A DNA stretch of 64,000 nt from positions 1 to 64,000 of the forward strand of contig DHNQ01000002.1 in assembly GCA_002409595.1 (NCBI GenBank). Reading direction: 5' to 3'. Under the pieces are notes generated by a model. The model did not search any database and was not told the origin of the DNA. It saw only the letters and a list, made by a program, of their open reading frames with translations. The number at the start of each line of letters is the position of its first letter. Within the stretch, counting starts at the first letter, position 1. Source of the stretch: Dysgonomonas sp. UBA5412 (GTDB lineage: Bacteria; Bacteroidota; Bacteroidia; Bacteroidales; Dysgonomonadaceae). The position numbers and the translations under genes were made by a program. Of this stretch, positions 6,725 to 14,823 are shown piece by piece.

Positions 6725-6773
6725 AGCCTTCCAAGCTGAGGGTCGCGGGTTTGAGCCCCGTCTTCCGCTCTAA
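6725..6773 (+). repeat. Right attachment site (att), 49-bp direct repeat
   Basis: Perfect copy of 2933-2981, corresponding to the 3' half of tRNA-Gly. It is the displaced tRNA end left at the far side of the insertion and not a second tRNA gene, since the D-arm half is absent. Confidence 0.92.
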
Positions 6774-6778
6774 AGAAG

Positions 6779-6806
6779 AAGCACTTACAGAAATGTAGTC
6801 GCTTTT
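6779..6806 (+). terminator. Probable original terminator of the tRNA unit
   Basis: AAGCACTTACA and TGTAGTCGCTT form an imperfect stem around GAAA, followed by TTTT. It lies just after the right att site, where the tRNA operon would have ended before insertion. Confidence 0.45.
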
Positions 6807-6834
6807 CTCATTTTAATATAATTCATTTATCTAT

Positions 6835-7194
6835 ATGCTAGATATGTTATCAGATTTTTATTTGAACAAAACAGAACCACAGAAGAGCTGTTTTCTTGCA
6901 CTTCGTAGTATCATACTCGCACAAGATAATAATATTTCAGAAACAGTAAAATATGGAATGCCTTGTTTTTGTTATGGAAAAAAGGCTTTTTGCTACCTAT
7001 GGAATGACAATAAAACAGGTGAGCCATATATTCTTATGGTAGAAGGGAAGCTACTCTCCTACCCTCAACTGGAACAAGGCAAACGTTCACGTATGAAAAT
7101 ATTGAGAATAAATCCAAGCATGGATTTCCCTATCGAAACTATAAGGCTTATAATAAATGCAGCATTGGATATATATAAAAACAAAAAGCCTTAG
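6835..7194 (+). CDS. DUF1801 domain protein
   Basis: A 119-residue cytosolic protein of the DUF1801 (YdhG-like) family. Family hallmarks seen are the N-terminal helical part with the EPQKSCFLALRSIIL segment (about 14-28), the ETVKYGMPCFCYGKKAFCYL core (41-60), and the closing helix after NPSMDFPIETIRLII. The biochemical role is not established; related proteins bind metals or small ligands. It is the first chromosomal gene to the right of the integrated element and would normally follow the tRNA-Gly gene directly. Its stop is 54 bases from the convergent SGNH hydrolase gene. Confidence 0.8.
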   Translation: MLDMLSDFYLNKTEPQKSCFLALRSIILAQDNNISETVKYGMPCFCYGKKAFCYLWNDNKTGEPYILMVEGKLLSYPQLEQGKRSRMKILRINPSMDFPIETIRLIINAALDIYKNKKP

Positions 7195-7248
7195 AAATTG
7201 ATTCCAAGACTTTTTATATATTCTAACATTTGATATCTATTTGACAAC

Positions 7249-7926
7249 CTATCTTATAACCTCTTTAGCTGCTTTCTCCATCACTTCGTATCCTAAACTA
7301 TTCGGATGTACACCGTCATCACCATAAGTGCTTATAAGTGCTCTATTCTCGTCGTGCATTACGGCAAAGTAATCTATATAAGCAAATTTATTTTTCTTAG
7401 CATATTCTTCTATCCCTTTATTGAGAGCTGCAATTTTATCAGGCACATTCTTTATTTCTTTTCTCCAAGGGTATTCTCCTACCGGAAGCACAGAAGAAAG
7501 CATAACTTTTATATTATTTGCTTTGGCTAATTCAGCCATCGACTTAATATTTCCGAGTGTAAATTCGGGATCATACGCACCGGTGTTCTCAGCAATGTCA
7601 TTTGTACCAATATTAATAACTACTGCTACGGGATGAAGATTTATAACATCCTGACGAAAACGGGATAACAGCTGAGGACTGGTCTGCCCCCCTATTCCAC
7701 GACCAATATAATGATTGGAGGTAAAAAATTCGGGACGTATATTTACCCATCCTTCGGTAATGGAATTACCTATAAAAACAACTCTTTTTTCATTCTTCTC
7801 AGGCATAGGCAGTTCGCTATTAGCTTTGGCATATCTGCCAAGATTTATCAATTCATTAAAGTTTTGAGCATTGACAAAACTACTAAAAACGAAAGTTAAC
7901 ATAGATAATAAAACAATCTTTTTCAT
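7249..7926 (-). CDS. SGNH/GDSL-type hydrolase, secreted
   Basis: Periplasmic or surface serine esterase or acetylhydrolase of the SGNH superfamily. A start at 7926 is chosen because it gives a clean signal peptide (MKKIVLLSMLTFVFSSFVNA, cleavage about residue 20); a longer frame from 7992 adds 22 unlikely residues. Catalytic blocks: GNSITEGW with nucleophile Ser55, a GGQTSP block near 79-84, GTND with Asn109, and DGVHP with Asp204 and His207. It is strongly similar to the hydrolase at 8585-9319, with a beta-barrel gene between them. Likely substrates are acetylated glycans or lipids, but the specificity is not visible. Confidence 0.88.
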   Translation of the reverse strand: MKKIVLLSMLTFVFSSFVNAQNFNELINLGRYAKANSELPMPEKNEKRVVFIGNSITEGWVNIRPEFFTSNHYIGRGIGGQTSPQLLSRFRQDVINLHPVAVVINIGTNDIAENTGAYDPEFTLGNIKSMAELAKANNIKVMLSSVLPVGEYPWRKEIKNVPDKIAALNKGIEEYAKKNKFAYIDYFAVMHDENRALISTYGDDGVHPNSLGYEVMEKAAKEVIR

Positions 7927-7945
7927 CGTGATCAGAGTATTATAT

Positions 7946-8572
7946 TTAAAAATTAAAAGTGTATCCGACTGTATATACCAATCTGTCGCCATAAGGGCTG
8001 AAATCGTCTTGAACGACGTCGTACTGAATCATAACAATTGCTCCTCCATAACGGAATCCTCCTCCAACAAGAAATGAAGGTACAAATTTATTATCATTAT
8101 AACTCTCACCATTTACTTTTAATGTCTGCCACATACGGCTTATTTCGGGTTGTATACCTATGACTAAAAAATCAATGGGATAAAAACGTCCGAAAAGATT
8201 GAAACTAAGATAACTGTTAGTCCATCTCTCATTAGAAAAATCTTCTTTGAAATATGTATATCCTATACCGGCACCCGCTGTCAGATATTTTGAAAAATCA
8301 TATCCTACTTGCGGCGAAATATTTACAACGGTATAATCTCCAAATTGAAGACCAAGGCTACCTCCTATCGACAGTTTCGACTTATCAAACTCGAATCCTG
8401 ATCGGGAAGGTTTATATTTTTTTATGCTGTTACCATTAGTCTTAGCATTTGTTGTCACACTATTTTTCTTTGTATAGTCATGTACATTTCCATCATTGTC
8501 TACGTATATTTGTGCAATGGTTAACTGATTTATACTTAATAAGAAAACGAATATTAAAAGTACTTTTTTCAT
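7946..8572 (-). CDS. Outer-membrane beta-barrel protein
   Basis: A 208-residue protein with a signal peptide (about 1-20, ending TIAQ), a short polar linker rich in Lys, Asn and Ser (about 25-55), then alternating hydrophobic strands typical of a small porin-like barrel. It ends in Phe (VGYTFNF), the usual C-terminal signal for BAM-mediated insertion. No enzymatic motif is seen. It is sandwiched between two SGNH hydrolases on the same strand, 12 bases from the upstream one and about 20 from the downstream one, so the three are probably one operon with a shared envelope role. Confidence 0.8.
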   Translation of the reverse strand: MKKVLLIFVFLLSINQLTIAQIYVDNDGNVHDYTKKNSVTTNAKTNGNSIKKYKPSRSGFEFDKSKLSIGGSLGLQFGDYTVVNISPQVGYDFSKYLTAGAGIGYTYFKEDFSNERWTNSYLSFNLFGRFYPIDFLVIGIQPEISRMWQTLKVNGESYNDNKFVPSFLVGGGFRYGGAIVMIQYDVVQDDFSPYGDRLVYTVGYTFNF

Positions 8573-8584
8573 ATATATTTACTA

Positions 8585-9319
8585 TTATTCTTGATTCAAA
8601 ATATTGTTGATGGCTTCGGCGATTATTGGTTCCATTATCTCATATCCCTGCTCGCTGGGATGCAGACCATCAAAGCTATACCCCTTTTTCATGCCCTTGT
8701 CTTCGTTGTTTACCAAAGTAGGATAATAATCTACGTAAGTATAACCTTTTTCATCAGCATATACTCTAATCTGGGTATTCAGATCTTTAATCTTCTGAGT
8801 TATATTTTTTATAGAACCCTTCCAGCCATATCCGCTGGTGGGTAAAACAGAAGTCAGAATTACTTTTATACCATTTATTTCGGCAAGCTGTGCCATTGAT
8901 TTTATATTATCTAACGTAAATGTCGGATTATATTCGCCTGTGTTTTCGGCAATGTCATTAATACCTGCATTGATAACTACTATTTTAGGGTGCAGGTCTA
9001 TAACATCCTGACGAAAACGAAGCAGTAGTAAAGGACTGGTTTGTCCCCCTATCCCACGGCATGTATAATTATTGTCTTTAAAGAATTTATAACGTAAATG
9101 TATCCAATTCTCAGTTATCGAATTGCCAATAAAAACTACTCTGTTTTCACCCTCTTCAGATTGACTAAGCTGACTGTTAGCCCAAGAATAAGCATTCAGA
9201 TTAAAAATATTCCTATTTCTCTTATTCTTTATATAATCAATGCCTACATAAACAATAAGGCAAACATTGGCTAGCAGGGATAGAATTAATAATATACGAA
9301 ATAATTTCTTTTTATTCAT
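8585..9319 (-). CDS. SGNH/GDSL-type hydrolase, membrane-anchored
   Basis: Paralogue of the hydrolase at 7249-7926. The start at 9319 (MNKKKLF) is preferred over 9346 because it places Lys residues directly before a single hydrophobic segment (about 7-28) that looks like an uncleaved signal anchor. Catalytic blocks: GNSITENW with Ser67, CRGIGGQTSP near 88-96, GIND with Asn121, and DGLHPS near the C-terminus. It is the first gene of a three-gene group with a beta-barrel protein and the second SGNH enzyme, and appears to come from duplication around the barrel gene. Substrate unknown. Confidence 0.86.
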   Translation of the reverse strand: MNKKKLFRILLILSLLANVCLIVYVGIDYIKNKRNRNIFNLNAYSWANSQLSQSEEGENRVVFIGNSITENWIHLRYKFFKDNNYTCRGIGGQTSPLLLLRFRQDVIDLHPKIVVINAGINDIAENTGEYNPTFTLDNIKSMAQLAEINGIKVILTSVLPTSGYGWKGSIKNITQKIKDLNTQIRVYADEKGYTYVDYYPTLVNNEDKGMKKGYSFDGLHPSEQGYEIMEPIIAEAINNILNQE

Positions 9320-10068
9320 AAATATTCTTCTGAGTATGATTGACAATCAAAACGAATAAAAGATGACAGAAAAAAGTCTGACCATCCCCTCTCCTATTTA
9401 CAAAGGTAGACAGAAAAAAGATTATGCACCAATCACTAATTTATTTTCCTTTTGGGAACATGAAATCAAAATAAAGAAAATCGGAATTGAAATGAGTGCA
9501 ATATTTTTGTCTTATCAGTTATCATCAAATTATATAATATTATTCTATTTATTTAAAACTTTAAAAAAACTCATTTTCATCATTATTGCCTGTTAATATT
9601 GTTTATTCTTTTCAAGAGCAAATCTTGTATAATACGTTATTAAATTTTTATTCATGTACTTTTGAAAGTTATTAAACGACTTAAAATTACACAAATTATT
9701 TATATATAGTATATTATGAACTTTATTAAAAGGTTGTTAATAACTTTGAGTGTTTAAAACTTTATTACTTCTCTTTTTACATTTGTTGTTAATAACGCCA
9801 TGAAAAATAAAAGATAAATTGATGTGATTTTTTAATAGACATTCACGACTTATTTTGTATATGTTGTTTAAGTTGGATTAACTACTATTTTTATTAGAAA
9901 AATATATTAACAGTTTTCAACAGGTTATGAACATTTTATTATCAAAGACTTAATTTTAATAAATTAATGTATTTAAAATATACAGAAATATTCTTTTGAT
10001 ACAATTTAAGTAGCGTATTACCAGATAAATATATAATTTTGTTATTCATTTAAATTAAAAACTACAAA
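9320..10068. other. AT-rich divergent intergenic region
   Basis: About 750 bases between minus-strand and plus-strand genes, without a convincing gene. It contains repeated 9-mers resembling degenerate DnaA boxes: TTATTAACA on the reverse strand at 9735-9743 and 9787-9795, TTTTCAACA at 9914-9922 and TTATGAACA at 9925-9933. Each differs from TTATCCACA at two positions. Very AT-rich runs surround them. It may just be divergent promoters; an origin role is speculative. Confidence 0.4.
10034..10041 (+). promoter_or_regulatory. -7 element of the sppA-lpxK-pnp promoter
   Basis: TAATTTTG matches TAnnTTTG, 27 bases before the sppA ATG. Confidence 0.6.
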
Positions 10069-11832
10069 ATGAAAGGTTTTTTTAAAAGTTTATTAGCCTC
10101 TGTTATAGGATGTTTTATAGCATTAGGCATAATTTTTTTAATATCTATTGTTTTCTTGGCAGCCCTATCCTCATTTGGCTCGTCCGATAAATATATATTA
10201 AAAGAAAATACTGTTCTTACTATTAAGCTGGAAGGTATTTTATCAGAAAGAGTTGAAGAAGAAAATCCATTGTTGGCTTTTCTGGGAGATAATACAACAC
10301 CCGGTCTCGGACTAGATGATGTTTTGTCATCAATAAAAAAAGCTAAAGAAAATGAGGATATAAAAGGCATATATATAAATGCAGGAGCATTTTCGGCATC
10401 TAATGCATCATTGAAAGAAATAAGAGATGAATTGATAGACTTTAAAGAAAGTGGTAAATTCATAATATCCTACGGCGATGTTTATACACAAGGCTGTTAT
10501 TACCTTGCATCAGTAGCCGATAAAGTAATTCTTAACCCTCAGGGAAATTTAGACTTGCACGGAATTTCTGTTTCTCCTATGTTCTATAAAGGCTTATTGG
10601 ATAAAGTAGGCGTTCAGATGCAAATATTTAAGGTAGGAACATTCAAATCGGCAGTAGAACCGTTTATGCTTGATAAGATGAGTGATGCTAACAAAGAACA
10701 AGTATCATCTTATATCGGCGATATGTGGTCTACCATAACAAGTGAAATATCAGGTTCAAGAAATATATCGGTTGATAAGCTTAATCAAATTACAGATTCA
10801 TTAGCCCTTTTCAAAGAAGCCAAATATACGCTTCAGGATGGTCTTGTAGATACATTAATGTATGAGACAGGAGTTAAAGACTATATTAAATCGCTGCTTA
10901 TAGGAGTTAAAGATGTAAAAGACCTGAATATTGCCTCTGTAAAAGATCTTACCATAGTACCTTTTGTAAATCCAAGCAAGTCGAAAGATATTATAGCTGT
11001 GCTTTATGCCGAAGGCTCTATTACAGATGGTTCCGGCAAAGATGGTATTACCAGCAAAAGATATGTAAAAGAAATAGAGAAACTTAAAGATGACGAAAAA
11101 GTAAAAGCTGTTGTATTTCGTGTAAACTCTCCCGGAGGTAGTGCTTACGCATCGGAACAAATATGGAAAGCCATCAGCGATCTGAAAGAAAAGAAACCTG
11201 TGGTAGTTTCTATGGGAGACTATGCAGCATCGGGAGGATATTATATATCTTGTAATGCATCTAAGATAATAGCGCAGCCAAATACATTGACAGGATCGAT
11301 AGGTATATTCGGTATGTTTCCTAATGTAGAAGGCTTAACCAAGAAGGTAGGATTGACATTCGACAATGTGAAAACGAACAAACATGCCGATTTTGGAGAC
11401 CTTACCCGTCCGATGAGAGACGACGAAAAGGCTATATTGCAAAATTATATAGAGCGTGGCTACGATCTTTTTCTTACACGCTGTTCTGATGGACGCGGTA
11501 TAGCTAAAGACTCTTTAGATATGATAGCTCAGGGACGTGTATGGACAGGTAACCAAGCGCTCAAAATAGGATTAGTAGACGGTTTGGGAGATATAGACAC
11601 AGCAATAGAAGAAGCTGCTAAATTGGCTAAACTAGATGATTATTCATTAAATAGTTTCCCCAAAAAGACAGATTTCTTTGAGTCTCTGTTCAACACTAAA
11701 AAGGAAGAATTGACAACACGTGCAATGAAAGAGTATCTTGGTAATGATTACCAATTATTCAAGACTATAAAAGAAATAAAAGAACAAGATTTTATACAAG
11801 CACGTATGCCATACGATATGGATATAAGATAA
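10069..11832 (+). CDS. sppA: Signal peptide peptidase SppA, 67-kDa type
   Basis: Membrane-anchored serine protease with a Ser/Lys dyad that degrades cleaved signal peptides in or at the inner membrane. The 587-residue protein has an N-terminal transmembrane segment (about 9-35) and two tandem ClpP-like (S49) domains. The catalytic lysine is Lys193 in the FKVGTFKSAVEPF segment of the first domain, and the nucleophile is Ser388 in GDYAASGGYY of the second, matching the split active site of E. coli SppA. The RVNSPGGSA segment (351-359) is the oxyanion strand. It is followed after 6 bases by lpxK and then by a nucleoside phosphorylase, probably one transcription unit. Confidence 0.95.
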   Translation: MKGFFKSLLASVIGCFIALGIIFLISIVFLAALSSFGSSDKYILKENTVLTIKLEGILSERVEEENPLLAFLGDNTTPGLGLDDVLSSIKKAKENEDIKGIYINAGAFSASNASLKEIRDELIDFKESGKFIISYGDVYTQGCYYLASVADKVILNPQGNLDLHGISVSPMFYKGLLDKVGVQMQIFKVGTFKSAVEPFMLDKMSDANKEQVSSYIGDMWSTITSEISGSRNISVDKLNQITDSLALFKEAKYTLQDGLVDTLMYETGVKDYIKSLLIGVKDVKDLNIASVKDLTIVPFVNPSKSKDIIAVLYAEGSITDGSGKDGITSKRYVKEIEKLKDDEKVKAVVFRVNSPGGSAYASEQIWKAISDLKEKKPVVVSMGDYAASGGYYISCNASKIIAQPNTLTGSIGIFGMFPNVEGLTKKVGLTFDNVKTNKHADFGDLTRPMRDDEKAILQNYIERGYDLFLTRCSDGRGIAKDSLDMIAQGRVWTGNQALKIGLVDGLGDIDTAIEEAAKLAKLDDYSLNSFPKKTDFFESLFNTKKEELTTRAMKEYLGNDYQLFKTIKEIKEQDFIQARMPYDMDIR

Positions 11833-11838
11833 AGAATT

Positions 11839-12921
11839 ATGATAAAAGGAGAACCCGTACATATACAAAAATGGTTATTGCCTTTTTCGTGGCTGTACGG
11901 GCTTATTGTATATATACGAAATAAGTTTTTTGACTGGGGGATATTAAAACACGAAGAGTTTGATATTCCCGTCATTTGTATAGGAAACATCACAGTAGGC
12001 GGTACAGGTAAAACACCTCATACAGAGTATTTAATACACGTTTTAGAAAAAAAATATCGTGTAGGAGTGCTTAGCAGAGGATATAAACGTAAATCGAAAA
12101 ATTTTGTATTGGCAGACGAAAATTCTACCAGCTTACAACTTGGCGACGAACCATTTCAGATAAAGAATAAATATCCCAAAACCATAGTTGCTGTCGATGG
12201 CAACCGAAGGAGAGGAATACGAAAAATGTTGGCTTTAGATAATCCCCCCCAAGTTATCTTATTAGACGATGCTTTTCAACACAGATATGTAAAACCATCT
12301 TATACAATTATTTTATCTGATTTTAACCGTCCCGTTTATGAAGATGCTTTGCTTCCCGCAGGGCGTTTGCGTGAGCCGTTTTCGGCAATGAAAAATGCAA
12401 ATATGATAATCGTAACAAAGTGCCCCGAAGAACTGCAACCAATTGATTATCGTATTATTTCGCATGATATAAACGCTTTTCCATATCAGGAATTATTTTT
12501 TACTACCTTTTCATATAGAGGACTGAAACCCGTATTTAAAGAAGGTAGGGCAGACCGTGATCTGAGCTATCTCACCCGAAAGAATATTCTGTTGGTAACT
12601 GGCATAGCTTCGCCTAAAATGCTATTGAAAAAGCTATTGGAATATACAGATAAAGAACGTATATCGGAACTTATCTATTCGGATCACTACCATTTCAGAT
12701 CGAAAGATATAAAACAAATAATATCAAGTTTCAATAATATAGCATCTGAAAACAAAATAATTCTGGTAACAGAAAAAGATGCTGTGCGCCTTATGTTAAG
12801 AAATGATTTTCCGGAAGAAATAAAAAATAATTTGTATTATATTCCTATCGAAGTTTCCTTTTTAGAAAATGAAGAAGACTTTGCTGAAAAAATATTTAAA
12901 CATATCAAAAGTCTAAAATAA
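11839..12921 (+). CDS. lpxK: Tetraacyldisaccharide 4'-kinase
   Basis: Phosphorylates the 4'-position of the lipid A precursor at the inner-membrane cytosolic face, late in the Raetz pathway. The P-loop is visible as VGGTGKTP (residues 53-60), after a hydrophobic N-terminal segment with two Trp residues that docks on the membrane. DDAFQHR (about 146-152) and LLPAGRLREP (about 173-182) are family motifs. The 360-residue length is typical for Bacteroidetes. It starts 6 bases after sppA. Confidence 0.95.
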   Translation: MIKGEPVHIQKWLLPFSWLYGLIVYIRNKFFDWGILKHEEFDIPVICIGNITVGGTGKTPHTEYLIHVLEKKYRVGVLSRGYKRKSKNFVLADENSTSLQLGDEPFQIKNKYPKTIVAVDGNRRRGIRKMLALDNPPQVILLDDAFQHRYVKPSYTIILSDFNRPVYEDALLPAGRLREPFSAMKNANMIIVTKCPEELQPIDYRIISHDINAFPYQELFFTTFSYRGLKPVFKEGRADRDLSYLTRKNILLVTGIASPKMLLKKLLEYTDKERISELIYSDHYHFRSKDIKQIISSFNNIASENKIILVTEKDAVRLMLRNDFPEEIKNNLYYIPIEVSFLENEEDFAEKIFKHIKSLK

Positions 12922-12953
12922 GTGTAATTACAGATTTTTATAAACAGCTATAT

Positions 12954-13769
12954 ATGCTAGAAAAAATACAAGAAACAGCATCATTTATTAAATCAAAAAT
13001 TGATATAATACCCAATATCGCCATCATTTTGGGTACAGGTTTAGGAGAACTTGTACATGAAATAGAAGACCAAAAAGAAATAATCTATCAGGATATACCA
13101 AATTTTCCACTCTCTACTGTCGAAGGACATAGTGGAAAGCTTATATTCGGAAAACTTGGCGGAAAAGACATTATAGCCATGCAAGGGCGTTTCCATTACT
13201 ATGAAGGATATAGTATGCAGGAAGTAACATTCCCTATTCGTGTATTTCAGGCGCTTGATATAAAATATCTTTTCGTATCAAATGCTTCAGGAGGGATGAA
13301 TGGCAGTTTCGATATAGGTGATATTATGCTTATTGACGATCATATAAATCAATTTCCCGAACATCCGCTTCGTGGAAAGAATTACAAAGAATTAGGAACT
13401 CGTTTTCCTGATATGAGTAATGCCTATGATAAAGAATTGCGTATCATGGCTATGCAAATAGCTAAAGAAAGCAACATAAAACTCCAACATGGAGTGTATA
13501 TAGGAACTCAGGGCCCTACATTCGAAACTCCTGCCGAATACAATCTGTTTCGCATTATGGGAGGCGATGCAGTAGGTATGTCTACCGTTCCCGAAGTAAT
13601 AGTAGCCAATCATGCCGGTATGAAAGTGTTGGCATTCTCTATAATCACCGATATAGGTATTATTGGTAAAATAGTAGAAGTGACTCACGAAGATGTCCAA
13701 GAAGCAGCTAAAATAGCCCAGCCGAAGATGGCATATATAATGAAAGAGGTTATAAAGAGAATAAAATAA
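12954..13769 (+). CDS. Purine nucleoside phosphorylase (trimeric, class II type)
   Basis: Phosphorolysis of purine (deoxy)nucleosides to free base and (deoxy)ribose 1-phosphate. Visible motifs of the PNP/MTAP family are ILGTGLGELV (residues 24-33) for phosphate, the VEGHSGKL segment, QGRFHYYEGY, SNASGGMN for base and sugar, GPTFETPAEY, and the VGMSTVPEV block. The 271-residue length is normal. It is 32 bases after lpxK. The stop codon is formed at the exact boundary of an IS982 element: TA belongs to the chromosome and the final A is the first base of the IS. The reading frame is therefore unchanged while the downstream operon connection is cut. Confidence 0.93.
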   Translation: MLEKIQETASFIKSKIDIIPNIAIILGTGLGELVHEIEDQKEIIYQDIPNFPLSTVEGHSGKLIFGKLGGKDIIAMQGRFHYYEGYSMQEVTFPIRVFQALDIKYLFVSNASGGMNGSFDIGDIMLIDDHINQFPEHPLRGKNYKELGTRFPDMSNAYDKELRIMAMQIAKESNIKLQHGVYIGTQGPTFETPAEYNLFRIMGGDAVGMSTVPEVIVANHAGMKVLAFSIITDIGIIGKIVEVTHEDVQEAAKIAQPKMAYIMKEVIKRIK

Positions 13770-14741
13770 CCCGTGGTGCATTTAGGATAATAAAAAGAAG
13801 TTGCTCATTATCAACAAAATGATTATATTTAATTGTCTAACAAACGATTAAATAAATGAACAACTTCACACGAAATTACGAAAAAATATTAGAAACGCTA
13901 CAAACAGTTGAACGTAAAATGAATTTTCTAAATCAAATACGCACACCCAAGTTATCCGATATTGAGTTAATTGCCATTGACTTGACTTCTGAGTTTATGG
14001 GCATTGATTCAGAGCGTGATTTGTTTAGAAAACTGCCAACTAAAATAGCTTCACGCATAGAACGTAGTGTCTACAATCGAAGAAAAAGAGGATTATTCGA
14101 TTATCGGTCACGACTCAGAAAGCAAATAGCATCACAAATTAGCACATCGGATTATTACATTGTCGATAGTATGCCTTTGGAGGTCTGTAAACTAAGTCGA
14201 AGTTCAAGATGTCGCATTTGCAAGCAAGAATATGAAACCGCTCCCAATAAAGGCTATTGTGCTTCACAAGCCAACACCTATTATGGTTATAAACTGCATG
14301 CTGTTTGTACTATTGATGGCGTTTTTACAGATTTTGATTTAAGCCAAGCATCTATCCATGATATTCATTATCTGAAGGATATAAGACGAATGTATCAAAA
14401 CTGTACAATATTGGGCGATAGGGGATATTTAAGTGTTTATTATCAAAGAGATTTATTTACATCCAATCAAATCAGACTTGAAGTACCTATGCGAAAGAAT
14501 CAGCATGACTATAAACCCCAAGCTTACATCTTTCGAAAATCAAGAAAAAGAATAGAAACCCTATTTTCTCAATTATGTGACCAATTTATGATTCGTAGAA
14601 ATTATGCCAAATCCTTTCATGGATTCAAAAATAGAATACTATCTAAGATTATGGCTCTGACTGTTATACAGTTGATAAATAAATTAAACAACAGGAATAT
14701 TAACAACTTAAAAACTCGTATTGCTTAAATGCACCACGGGT
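13769..14741 (+). mobile_element. IS982-family insertion sequence, intact
   Basis: A 973-bp element with near-perfect terminal inverted repeats: ACCCGTGGTGCATTTA at 13769-13784 and its reverse complement at 14726-14741. It is flanked by a 7-bp target duplication TAAAATA (13762-13768 and 14742-14748). It holds a single complete transposase gene in the plus direction, and the transposase stop codon lies inside the right inverted repeat. Clean ends and duplication suggest recent insertion. Confidence 0.93.
13856..14728 (+). CDS. IS982-family transposase
   Basis: A 290-residue DDE transposase. The triad is visible as Asp104 (YYIVDSMP), Asp188 (ILGDRGYL) and Glu234 (KRIETLFSQL). Family-specific segments GYCASQ (133-138), YYGYKLH and the RRNYAKSFHGF block near the end are present. 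Length and composition are normal, with no frameshift or stop, so the enzyme should be active. It reads in the same direction as the interrupted sppA-lpxK-pnp unit and ends 13 bases before the element boundary. Confidence 0.95.
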   Translation: MNNFTRNYEKILETLQTVERKMNFLNQIRTPKLSDIELIAIDLTSEFMGIDSERDLFRKLPTKIASRIERSVYNRRKRGLFDYRSRLRKQIASQISTSDYYIVDSMPLEVCKLSRSSRCRICKQEYETAPNKGYCASQANTYYGYKLHAVCTIDGVFTDFDLSQASIHDIHYLKDIRRMYQNCTILGDRGYLSVYYQRDLFTSNQIRLEVPMRKNQHDYKPQAYIFRKSRKRIETLFSQLCDQFMIRRNYAKSFHGFKNRILSKIMALTVIQLINKLNNRNINNLKTRIA

Positions 14742-14758
14742 TAAAATAATATAAGATA

Positions 14759-14792
14759 AGAGAGGAATTACTTAGTAATTCCTCTCTTTTTT
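14759..14792. terminator. Bidirectional terminator
   Basis: AGAGAGGAATTAC (14759-14771) and GTAATTCCTCTCT (14775-14787) form a perfect 13-bp stem with a TTA loop and a T-run to 14792. It separates the plus-strand phosphorylase/IS unit from the minus-strand MFS gene and probably ended the original pnp transcript. Confidence 0.9.
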
Positions 14793-14823
14793 AATCGTTA
14801 TCATTATTTTTTTACTAAACGTA

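Larger units (their letters stand above)
2933..6773 (+). mobile_element. 3.8-kb tRNA-Gly integrative element: integrase, TerS-like protein, Fic
   Basis: The element is bounded by a perfect 49-bp direct repeat (2933-2981 and 6725-6773) taken from the 3' half of tRNA-Gly; unit length is 3,792 bp. In order it holds: a terminator for the tRNA, paired GTTTACA motifs, a tyrosine integrase (3143-4390), a terminase-small-subunit-like protein (4420-4884), about 650 bp of non-coding DNA with a GC-richer segment, an operator-like array, a Fic gene (5535-6470), and paired GTTTACA motifs again. No relaxase, primase, structural phage gene or obvious excisionase is seen. It could be a minimal phage satellite, a mobilisable defence or toxin cassette, or a reduced relic. 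The intact integrase, both att sites and the matching arm motifs argue that it may still be movable. Confidence 0.88.

Noticed and set aside
6725..6773. A second tRNA-Gly gene after the element
   Set aside because: Only the 3' half is present; acceptor 5' strand and D-arm are missing. It is the displaced att copy.
9363..9596. A 77-codon plus-strand reading frame
   Set aside because: Low-complexity, Ile/Lys/Leu-rich translation, no promoter-like element or start context, and it lies in an AT-rich intergenic region.
10855..11160. A 101-codon frame antisense to sppA
   Set aside because: Fully inside a well-supported gene; the translation is Phe/Tyr-rich as expected of an antisense shadow. The same reasoning applies to many other antisense frames in the window.
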